Source: Acidobacteriota bacterium
Lineage (GTDB): Bacteria > Acidobacteriota > Terriglobia > Acidiferrales > UBA7541
Direction: 5' to 3'
DNA: 64,000 nt
Assembly: GCA_021832085.1 (NCBI GenBank)
Contig: JAKBLM010000010.1
Span: forward strand, 1 to 64,000
In this document: positions 52,363-61,013 of the stretch, one piece after another
Layout: every line of letters starts with the position of its first letter
Numbering within the stretch: position 1 is the first letter of the stretch
Made by a program: the position numbers and the translations under genes
Notes under the pieces: generated by a model
The model's input: only the letters and a program-made list of their open reading frames with translations
The model's database searches: none
Told to the model about the DNA's origin: nothing

Positions 52363-53646
52363 TTGGCGGAAATCTCAACTGTCTCGGAGGATTTCCTCCG
52401 ACAGCTCACCGCGGTTGGCGAGGTGGGCATCCTGGTTGGAGTGCCCACCTTCAACAACCGGGACACGATCGAGCGGGTGGTCAGCGCGATCCAGGTGGGC
52501 TTGACCAAATATTTCCATCGCGAACGGTGCGTGCTGATCAATCCCGATGGCGGTTCGACCGACGGCACGCCGGAAATCTTCAAAAACGTCTCGGTGCAGG
52601 ATTTCGGCATGCTGCTGACTGCCAGCCCGCTCCGCACCTTTCACCGGGTCACCGCGCCCTATCACGGCATTCCGGGCAAGGAGAGAGCGCTGCGATCACT
52701 CTTCACGGCCGCCGATCTGCTCCGTGCCAAGGCCTGCGCCATCTTTCCGCCCGATTCCCTCAGCATCACCCCGGAATGGGTCGACAGCCTGATTCGTCCG
52801 GTCTACCGCGAGGGCTTCGATCTCGTTTCGCCCGCCTATCAGCGGCGCAAGTTCGACGGACTGCTGGTCCGGGGCCTGGTTTCGCCGATGATCGGCGCTC
52901 TTTATGGGCGGCGGCTGCACGAGCCGGTCGGCAGCGAACTGGGGCTTTCGGGCCGTCTCGCCTGCCAGTTCCTGCAGAAGGACATCTGGGAGCAGGAAAT
53001 GACCACATTCGGGCTGGAGATCTGGATGGCGACGACGGCGATCGTCGACGATTTCCGCCTTTGCGAATCGTTCCTCGGCCCGAAGATCCAGGCGGCGAAG
53101 CAGTTCGGACAGGACGTGGCCGGGACGGTGCGGCAGGTGGTGGGAGCGCTGTTCCATTGCCTCGACCTGCACGAGAATTTCTGGAAAAAGCGCGAAGGCT
53201 CCGAGGCGCTGCCGCTCTTCGGCTTTCAGTACAACGTGGCGCTCGAACCGCTACGATTCAATCGACGCGGGATTCTCGATACCTTCCGCTCGCACGTCGA
53301 GCAGTTGGTTCCGATTCTGGAATCGATCCTTACGCCGCAGACGCTCGTCGAGGTGCGTAACGTGGCCCAGTTGGCCGATCGCGAGTTCCACTATCCGGAT
53401 GAGCTGTGGGTGAGAACAATCTATGAATTCGCGGCTGCGCATCACCGCGCCGTGATCAACCGCAACCATCTCCTCCAGGCGCTGCCCCCGCTTTATCGCG
53501 GCTGGGTCAGTTCCTTCATTCTCGAAAATCAAAAGGCCGATGCCGCCCGAGTGGATCAGCGCATCGAGGCGTTGAGCCGCGAATTCGAGCGCCTGAAGCC
53601 GTACCTGGTTGATCGTTGGGATGCGGGAAGAGGAGGTGAGCGATGA
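52363..53646 (+). CDS. GT-A glycosyltransferase of uncertain acceptor, in osmolyte cluster
   Basis: A 427-residue soluble protein. The N-terminal GT-A fold is visible in ILVGVPTFNNRDTIERVV and VLINPDGGSTDGTPEIF, with an FPPDSLSITPEW segment where the metal site should be. The rest is mostly helical with no membrane segments. The layout is reminiscent of glucosyl- or mannosylglycerate synthases (GT81/GT78), enzymes that make compatible solutes, but the similarity seen here does not settle this. The start is a TTG at 52363 after a GGGAGAAGGA ribosome site. It lies between treS and a mechanosensitive-channel-like gene, whose start overlaps its stop by 4 bases. Confidence 0.7.
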   Translation: MAEISTVSEDFLRQLTAVGEVGILVGVPTFNNRDTIERVVSAIQVGLTKYFHRERCVLINPDGGSTDGTPEIFKNVSVQDFGMLLTASPLRTFHRVTAPYHGIPGKERALRSLFTAADLLRAKACAIFPPDSLSITPEWVDSLIRPVYREGFDLVSPAYQRRKFDGLLVRGLVSPMIGALYGRRLHEPVGSELGLSGRLACQFLQKDIWEQEMTTFGLEIWMATTAIVDDFRLCESFLGPKIQAAKQFGQDVAGTVRQVVGALFHCLDLHENFWKKREGSEALPLFGFQYNVALEPLRFNRRGILDTFRSHVEQLVPILESILTPQTLVEVRNVAQLADREFHYPDELWVRTIYEFAAAHHRAVINRNHLLQALPPLYRGWVSSFILENQKADAARVDQRIEALSREFERLKPYLVDRWDAGRGGER

Positions 53647-54362
53647 AAGAAGTTGTACTGAAGAGCCTGGACAAGACGCTCGGCAAGTTCTACGACATGC
53701 TCCTCCAGTTTCTGCCGCACCTGCTCGCCATGCTGATCATCGTGGCCGCCGGCTGGCTGATCGCGATCGTCCTGAAGATGATTGCGCGGCGGCTGATGGC
53801 GCTGGCTCGGGTCAACAAGCTCTCGGAAGGCTCCGGAATCACCCAGATTCTTCGCAAGGCGGACCTGCCGGCCCCGCTCGACCTGATGACCCAGCTGGTC
53901 TTTTGGATCGTTTGGATCGGGTTCATTTTGCTCGGGGTGGACGCGCTGGATATTCCCGAGCTGCAGATGCAGATCTCGCGGCTGTTCCTCTACCTGCCGC
54001 AGATATTCGTGGCCCTGCTCGTGCTTTTCGTCGGCCTCCTGGCAGCCAATTTCTTCTCCCGCGCGACGCTGCTCGCCGCCGTAAACGCGAACTTGCCCTC
54101 GGCGCGCATCATCAGCGGCTTCGTTCGCTTCGTCATCATTCTGCTGACAATCGCGATGGCGCTCGAGCAATTGGCCCTGGCCCAGCGCACCGTGCTGATC
54201 ACGTTTTCGATCGCATTCGGCGCCATCATGTTGGGCCTGGCGATCGCTTTCGGCATCGGCGGCCGCAATGTCGCCCAGAAAGCGCTCGAGAACCTCTTCC
54301 CGCAAAGCGAATCCAAGAAGGAGGAGCAAAAGGAAAAAGCCGAGGAGATTCCTCCGCTCTAG
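53643..54362 (+). CDS. Mechanosensitive-channel-like protein (conserved TM-helix repeats)
   Basis: A 239-residue membrane protein with about four hydrophobic segments, containing two copies of the conserved TM helix found in MscS/CmpX-type proteins (PF05552). The second ends with ITFSIAFGIGGRNVAQ-like sequence (LAIAFGIGGRNVAQKALENL), the pore-helix pattern of MscS-family channels. The beta domain of true MscS is missing; instead there is a short charged C-terminus (KKEEQKEKAEE). It may sense membrane tension or osmotic shifts. It is coupled to the preceding glycosyltransferase gene (4-base overlap) within the osmolyte cluster. Confidence 0.72.
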   Translation: MKEVVLKSLDKTLGKFYDMLLQFLPHLLAMLIIVAAGWLIAIVLKMIARRLMALARVNKLSEGSGITQILRKADLPAPLDLMTQLVFWIVWIGFILLGVDALDIPELQMQISRLFLYLPQIFVALLVLFVGLLAANFFSRATLLAAVNANLPSARIISGFVRFVIILLTIAMALEQLALAQRTVLITFSIAFGAIMLGLAIAFGIGGRNVAQKALENLFPQSESKKEEQKEKAEEIPPL

Positions 54363-54494
54363 CCGGCGCCATCCGGCCAGTGCCGGAGAACAGTTTCGTG
54401 CCAGCGGGCCTCCGTCCACTGCCAGGTTTTTTGTTTCGGCTGACCTATTCGCCGGCCGGAAAGTGGGCGCTCTCGCAGTGGCAGGGAGTAAATC

Positions 54495-56021
<1,527 letters not shown>

Positions 56022-56286
56022 TTTAGGGGCAGGGTGGTTGACGCGAAGCGTGGTTTAGTGTTTGGCTGGTAAGGATCACGATCGGTGTTGTTTCGGCCGG
56101 CCACACGGCCGATTCCATCGGGGGAAGGGCCGATTCCGTTTGGCGGGAATCGGGAATTTCCCTCGTCCCAACGGCTGTTTCCGCGGCCCGGATTGCCGTC
56201 CCCGGGCGAAGTGAGCGGTGGAAGGATGGCGCGAGGTTGGTCCCGCGCCGGGTGCCCAATCGGGCGGGAAAGGGGGTCAGCGTTCC

Positions 56287-58239
56287 ATGGCGCAAACGAA
56301 AACGAATCATGAAGGGGATCCGGTGGCGGCCGGGCCGGTGCGTTACGAACATTCGCTGCTCAGTGACGACGATGTTTTCCTGTTCAACGAAGGCTCGCAC
56401 ATACGGCTCTACCGGAAACTCGGGGCGCAGATCTGCGAGTTCGAGGGACAGGCGGGCGTTTCGTTCGCCGTATGGGCGCCAAATGCCGAACGCGTTTCCG
56501 TCATGGGCGATTTCAACGGATGGGACAAAGCCGCCCACCCGCTCCGCGCCCGCGGAACTTCGGGTATCTGGGAGGGTTTCATTCCCGGGCTTGGTCCCGA
56601 GACCCACTACAAGTTTCACATTGTCTCCTCCTATGGCGGCTACAGCGTGGACAAGGCGGATCCCTTCGCTTTGCGCACCGAAGCGCCGCCGCGAACCGCC
56701 TCAGTCGTCTGGAATCTCGATTACCCCTGGAGCGACGGCGAATGGATGGCCACGCGGCGCGAGCGCCATTCGCTCGAGGCACCGATCTCGATTTACGAAG
56801 TTCACCTCGGCTCCTGGATGCGCGTCCCCGAGGAAAACAACCGGCGGCTCAGCTATCGCGAACTGGCGCCGCGCCTGGCCGAATACGTTCGCGAGCGCGG
56901 CTTCACGCACGTCGAGTTCCTGCCGGTGATGGAGCACCCCTTCTACGGCTCGTGGGGTTATCAAACCACCGGTTATTTCGCGCCCACCAGCCGCTACGGA
57001 ACGCCGCAGGATTTCATGTTCCTTGTCGATACGCTTCACCAGAACGGCATCGGCGTCATCCTCGACTGGGTGCCTTCCCACTTTCCTTCCGATGAGCACG
57101 GCCTGGCCTATTTCGACGGCACCCACCTCTACGAGCACGCCGATCCACGCCTGGGCTTCCAGCCCGACTGGGGCAGCTACATCTTCAATTACGGCCGGAG
57201 CGAGGTGCGCAGCTTCCTGCTGAGCAGCGCGACCTTCTGGCTGGACGCCTATCATGCCGACGGCCTGAGAGTCGACGCGGTCGCTTCGATGCTCTATCGC
57301 GATTACTCGCGCAGGGAAGGCGAGTGGATCGCGAATCAGTATGGCGGCCGCGAGAATCTCGAGGCGATCGACTTCCTGCGCCGGCTGAACGAGGACGTCT
57401 ACAAGCATTTTCCCGACGTTCAGACGGTTGCCGAGGAATCAACGGCCTGGCCGATGGTTTCCCGGCCCACTTACGTCGGCGGGCTCGGCTTCGGCATGAA
57501 ATGGGACATGGGCTGGATGCACGACACGCTCGAATATTTCACGAAGGATCCGATCCACCGCAAATACCACCACGGCACCCTCACCTTCCGCATGATCTAC
57601 GCCTTCACCGAAAATTTTCTGTTGCCGCTCTCGCACGACGAAGTGGTGCACGGCAAGGGCTCAATGATCGGCAAGATGCCGGGCGACGATTGGCAGCGGT
57701 TCGCCAATCTGCGCCTGCTGTACGGCTACCAGTTTTCGCAGCCGGGCAAGAAGCTGCTCTTCATGGGCGGTGAATTCGCCCAGATCGCCGAATGGCACCA
57801 CAACGAGAGCATCGAATGGCACTTGCTCCAGTTCGCCCCGCATCAGGAAATCCAGCACTGGGTAACCGACCTCAATCGGCTTTATCGCGAGCAGCCCGCG
57901 CTGCACCAGCTCGATAATGTCCCGGAAGGTTTCGAGTGGGTTGACTGCAACGACAGCCAGGCCAGCGTTCTCACGTTCCTCCGCAAGTCGCGCTCACCGG
58001 ACGACGTGATTCTCGTCGCCTGCAACTTCACGCCGGTTCCCCGGCTGAATTACCAGGTCGGCGTTCCGCGCGGCGGCTTTTGGAAGGAAATTCTCAATAG
58101 CGATGCGACAATTTACGGCGGCAGCGGCTGGGGGAATCTGGGCGGCGTCAATGCCGCGCCGGTTGGAGTTCACGGCCGACCCTATTCGCTCAGCCTGACC
58201 CTGCCGCCACTTTCGGTTATCTTCCTCAAACCGGCGTAG
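56287..58239 (+). CDS. glgB: 1,4-alpha-glucan branching enzyme
   Basis: A 650-residue GH13_9 enzyme that forms alpha-1,6 branches in glycogen-type glucan. It has one CBM48 module ([21 protein letters not shown]) and lacks the extra N-terminal module of the E. coli enzyme, explaining its shorter length. Barrel motifs: [60 protein letters not shown] (nucleophile Asp), [14 protein letters not shown] (acid/base Glu) and [15 protein letters not shown]. The start at 56287 agrees with the family. The 265 bases upstream contain two copies of GGCCGATTCC but no clear promoter. It is the last gene of the GlgE-pathway block. Confidence 0.94.
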   Translation: MAQTKTNHEGDPVAAGPVRYEHSLLSDDDVFLFNEGSHIRLYRKLGAQICEFEGQAGVSFAVWAPNAERVSVMGDFNGWDKAAHPLRARGTSGIWEGFIPGLGPETHYKFHIVSSYGGYSVDKADPFALRTEAPPRTASVVWNLDYPWSDGEWMATRRERHSLEAPISIYEVHLGSWMRVPEENNRRLSYRELAPRLAEYVRERGFTHVEFLPVMEHPFYGSWGYQTTGYFAPTSRYGTPQDFMFLVDTLHQNGIGVILDWVPSHFPSDEHGLAYFDGTHLYEHADPRLGFQPDWGSYIFNYGRSEVRSFLLSSATFWLDAYHADGLRVDAVASMLYRDYSRREGEWIANQYGGRENLEAIDFLRRLNEDVYKHFPDVQTVAEESTAWPMVSRPTYVGGLGFGMKWDMGWMHDTLEYFTKDPIHRKYHHGTLTFRMIYAFTENFLLPLSHDEVVHGKGSMIGKMPGDDWQRFANLRLLYGYQFSQPGKKLLFMGGEFAQIAEWHHNESIEWHLLQFAPHQEIQHWVTDLNRLYREQPALHQLDNVPEGFEWVDCNDSQASVLTFLRKSRSPDDVILVACNFTPVPRLNYQVGVPRGGFWKEILNSDATIYGGSGWGNLGGVNAAPVGVHGRPYSLSLTLPPLSVIFLKPA

Positions 58240-58779
58240 CGGCTGGAGCGACTGACCCGTCACACGGTGTCAAAGTTCGGGCGACGCAAGCTACCTGTTT
58301 TCAAGGGAATGCATTTTTTGACCCGTCATAAAATTTGGCCTGTGAAGGGTGTGTTGTGACGGAGGGTTCGTCGCGGTTGCTCTTCGCTTGCCGCCGCGAG
58401 AGGGCGGAAATTGGCCAGAAAAGGCTCACACGACTCCCGCGCGACAGCGTGACAGGAAATGGAATCCCTGGCCAGCGGATGGTCTATGTGGACCCGGAGA
58501 CAGGGAAGCGAGGAAGCGGCGGCGCAGGATTCAGCGGGAGCCTTGGCGGAGTCCTGCAGGTCGACGAGCGTTTCGTGAAGTGCTTCGACGTTGTAACGGC
58601 AGGCGTCGAAGCCCAAACAACGGCTGATCACCACGCGCGGTTTCGGCCAGGAGTTCACGGCAACCCCGTTGCGTCCACTACACCGCGCCTGCCTATTCCG
58701 GGCCTGACTGAGCAAGGCGTGGCCAAGCGGCGGCTAACGTGCGATGATGCCGCCAAGGCAATCCGGAGGGCGCTTTGCG
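58240..58779. other. Gene-poor interval with decayed sequence
   Basis: No intact gene lies between glgB and the photolyase. Two exact copies of TGACCCGTCA occur at 58253-58262 and 58319-58328. A short A/T-rich patch surrounds the second. Further right lies a fragment of a DUF523-type gene on the minus strand (58549-58662). On the plus strand a phrase GQRMVYVDPETGKR (about 58475-58516) looks like coding sequence but could not be assigned. Confidence 0.4.
58549..58662 (-). pseudogene. Fragment of a DUF523/DUF1722 (YbgA-like) gene
   Basis: The minus strand encodes WPKPRVVISRCLGFDACRYN, matching the start of DUF523 proteins (pattern KPxVVxSxCLGxxxCRYNG). After about 12 further residues the similarity ends abruptly and the frame continues with unrelated sequence for about 70 residues. 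No CPE(V/M)xIGLGxPR motif, the next conserved DUF523 element, follows. It is therefore a 5' fragment. DUF523-DUF1722 genes are found next to photolyase genes in several bacteria (ybgA and phr in E. coli), and here the fragment lies just upstream of the photolyase. Confidence 0.45.
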
Positions 58780-60165
58780 ATGGCCGCAGGCTCCAAGCTG
58801 CTCGAATCGCTGCGAGCGAATCCGCGGGTGACCGTGCGCCGCGACGGGCCACCCGACCCCGAAGGCCGGTGCGTCCTCTATTGGATCCAGCGAGCGCAGC
58901 GCGCGTTCGACAATCCCGCACTCGATCTTGCCGTGCGCGTGGGCAACGAGCTGGGCGTGCCGGTGGTGGCCTACTTCGGGCTGATGCCCTCCTATCCGCG
59001 CGCCAACCTGCGTCATTTCCAGTTTCTGGTCGAGGGCCTGCCGGATCTGGCCGCCGGCCTGCGGAAACGCAACATCGGCTTCCTCCTGCGCCGCTGGCCC
59101 GACCACTCGCTCGCGAAAGCCTGCGAGCAGCTGCGGCCGGCGCTCGTTGTCGGCGACGAAAACCCGCTGCGCGAGCCGGAGCGCTGGCGGCAGAAAGTGG
59201 CGCGCGAAATCCGGCTGCCCTTCTGGACGGTCGATGCAGACGTGGTGGTGCCCTCGCGGCTGCTCGAAAAGCAGCAATACGCCGCGCGCACGATTCGCCC
59301 GCGCATCCACGCCTACCTTCGCGAGTTCCTGGCGCCGTCGCAGACTCCCACGGCGCGAAAACGGTGGCGGGCGCCACACGGCGCCACTTCGCTTTCCCCC
59401 GAAGACGACCTGCTGGCGGGGTGGAAATCGGGCCGCAGCGTCCAGCCGGTTACGGGCTTTCACGGCGGCACGCGCCGTGCCCTTCGCCTGCTGCATGAGT
59501 TCGTCAACGCCAAATTGCGCCACTACGCCGAGCGGCGCAACCACCCCGAGCTTGACGGCACCAGCCGCCTCTCGCCGTATCTCCATTTCGGCCAGATCGG
59601 ACCGGTCGCGGTGGCGCTGGCCGTGGCTCGCGCCAAGGCGCCGGCGCGGGAGAAGAACGCGTTTCTCGAGCAGCTGATCGTCCGCCGCGAGCTGGCCGTC
59701 AATTTTGTTCGCTTCAACCCCGACTACGATTCGCTCGAAGGCGCGCCGGCCTGGGCGCTGCGCTCGCTCGGCGAGCATGCGAAGGATTCCCGCGAAGTCC
59801 TCTATACGGAGAAGCAACTGGAAAACGCTGAAACGCACGATCCGCTCTGGAACGCGGCGCAGAAGCAGATGGTCGTCACCGGCTGGATGCACAACTATCT
59901 GCGGATGTATTGGGCGAAGAAAATCCTGGAATGGACGCGCTCGCCGGCGGCAGCCTTCGAGATCGCCACTCGCCTCAACGACAAATACGAACTCGACGGG
60001 CGCGACCCGAACGGCTACGAAGGCGTTGCCTGGGCTGTTGCCGGCAAGAGCGACCGGCCGTGGTTCGAGCGCCCGGTTTTCGGGACGATCCGCTACATGT
60101 CCTACGCCGGCACGTCGCGCAAATTCGATGCGCAGGCTTACATCCGGCAGATCGAGAAGCTCTGA
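58780..60165 (+). CDS. phr: Deoxyribodipyrimidine photolyase, class II
   Basis: A 461-residue FAD-dependent light-driven enzyme that splits cyclobutane pyrimidine dimers. Class II signatures are present: CVLYWIQRAQRAFDNPAL at the N-terminus, LSPYLHFGQIGP, EQLIVRRELAVNFVRFNP, KQMVVTGWMHNYLRMYWAKK and LNDKYELDGRDPNGYEG, with WFERPVFGTIRYMS near the end. The start at 58780 has a GGAGGG ribosome site 9 bases upstream; ATGs at 58744 and 58747 lack one. It appears monocistronic, preceded by a decayed DUF523 fragment. Confidence 0.92.
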   Translation: MAAGSKLLESLRANPRVTVRRDGPPDPEGRCVLYWIQRAQRAFDNPALDLAVRVGNELGVPVVAYFGLMPSYPRANLRHFQFLVEGLPDLAAGLRKRNIGFLLRRWPDHSLAKACEQLRPALVVGDENPLREPERWRQKVAREIRLPFWTVDADVVVPSRLLEKQQYAARTIRPRIHAYLREFLAPSQTPTARKRWRAPHGATSLSPEDDLLAGWKSGRSVQPVTGFHGGTRRALRLLHEFVNAKLRHYAERRNHPELDGTSRLSPYLHFGQIGPVAVALAVARAKAPAREKNAFLEQLIVRRELAVNFVRFNPDYDSLEGAPAWALRSLGEHAKDSREVLYTEKQLENAETHDPLWNAAQKQMVVTGWMHNYLRMYWAKKILEWTRSPAAAFEIATRLNDKYELDGRDPNGYEGVAWAVAGKSDRPWFERPVFGTIRYMSYAGTSRKFDAQAYIRQIEKL

Positions 60166-60283
60166 GCGGACCGGGCCGCGCGCTCTCTTTGTGTCCAGCC
60201 AGAGGCACCGTTAGCGAGCAGCACGGTTCGGAAGAGTGATCGGGCAGAACGTCGAAGCCCAAGCCCGCCAAGCCGAGAGGTAG

Positions 60284-60547
60284 CGCCGGAATGCTGCGGC
60301 AATCAAGAAGTGGAATCCCTCAGAACTGCCTGATTGGCTGAATGAAAAATTCTATCGCGAGGGGATTCAGCCGCGCGTCGCTGGGATCACCGTCCCGGCC
60401 ATCGCCTCGGCCCTGCGACTGTCCAAGCCGTACGCGGCAGAGATTCGTGTAGGTCGGCAATGCCCAAATCCGAGACACTGGGAAACGCCGGCTCGACTCG
60501 CAGAGAATTTCAAGGGAGGGGTAACGCAGGAGGGGAAACCCTGTTAG
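60284..60547 (+). pseudogene. 3' remnant of a gene with a helix-turn-helix C-terminal domain
   Basis: An 87-codon frame, open after a TAG at 60281, with no ATG and no ribosome site. It reads KKWNPSELPDWLNEKFYREG, then VAGITVPAIASALRLSKPYA, AEIRVGRQCPNPRHWE and a divergent end. The DWL-x8-YREG-x-IQPR ... IASALxxSxPYAxxIRxGRxxPxPRHW pattern is one I associate with the C-terminal HTH-like end of hypothetical or mobile-element proteins in many bacteria, from memory and not from a search. Only the last domain is present, so it is a truncated relic. Confidence 0.5.
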
Positions 60548-60617
60548 GCAGTCCGCCACTGAGAGAGGCCACGTCTTTTCCTGCCGAGTGTCTGACGTGT
60601 GCGACTGATTTTTTGTG

Positions 60618-60645
60618 TTGACATCCAAAGTTTCGTGCGTATATT
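60618..60645 (+). promoter_or_regulatory. Sigma-70-type promoter of the PadR/permease cassette
   Basis: A perfect -35 TTGACA (60618-60623) and a -10 TATATT (60640-60645) are separated by 16 bases, ending 23 bases before the PadR start codon. It is one of the best consensus promoters in the window. Because PadR proteins usually repress their own operon, an operator probably overlaps this region, but no clear dyad was seen. Confidence 0.65.
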
Positions 60646-60668
60646 TAGAACATCTAGGGGTACTCGAT

Positions 60669-61004
60669 ATGAGCGACGAAAGAGCCGCGATCCTCAAGGG
60701 CACTCTCGACATGCTGATCCTGAAGGTCGTTGCCCTCGGCCCGGTGCACGGCTACGCCATTTCCCAACGCATCCAGGAAGTTTCCAAGGATTATTTCCAG
60801 CTCCAGGAGGGTTCGCTCTATCCGGCGCTGTACCGCCTCGAGGACCGCGGATTGCTCGGGGCCGAATGGCGAGCCACCGATACCGGCCGCGAAGCCAAGT
60901 TCTACAAGCTCACGAAAAAAGGCCGGAAACGGCTCGAAACGGAGCTGGAAAGCTGGGAGCGCATGACGGAAGCCGTGGCGTTGATTCTTCGCCTGGCTGA
61001 GTAG
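60669..61004 (+). CDS. PadR-family transcriptional regulator
   Basis: A 111-residue winged-helix protein: ILKGTLDMLILKVVALGPVHGYAISQRI, then LQEGSLYPALYRLEDRGLL, and a wing ending in REAKFYKLTKKGRKRL. The GTLDxLIL, GSLYPALxRLE and YxLTxxGR motifs identify PadR subfamily 1. It should dimerise through its C-terminal helix and repress the promoter just upstream. The start at 60669 fits the conserved N-terminus and follows an AGGGG ribosome site; an upstream in-frame ATG would lie inside the promoter. It is 9 bases ahead of the permease gene, a pairing widespread in Acidobacteriota. Confidence 0.9.
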   Translation: MSDERAAILKGTLDMLILKVVALGPVHGYAISQRIQEVSKDYFQLQEGSLYPALYRLEDRGLLGAEWRATDTGREAKFYKLTKKGRKRLETELESWERMTEAVALILRLAE

Positions 61005-61013
61005 AGAGCGGCA

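Larger units (their letters stand above)
60166..60668. other. Interval between photolyase and PadR genes
   Basis: Contains no intact gene. Its central part holds the 3' remnant of an HTH-domain gene (60284-60547) and its right end the promoter of the PadR/permease cassette (60618-60645). Confidence 0.5.
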
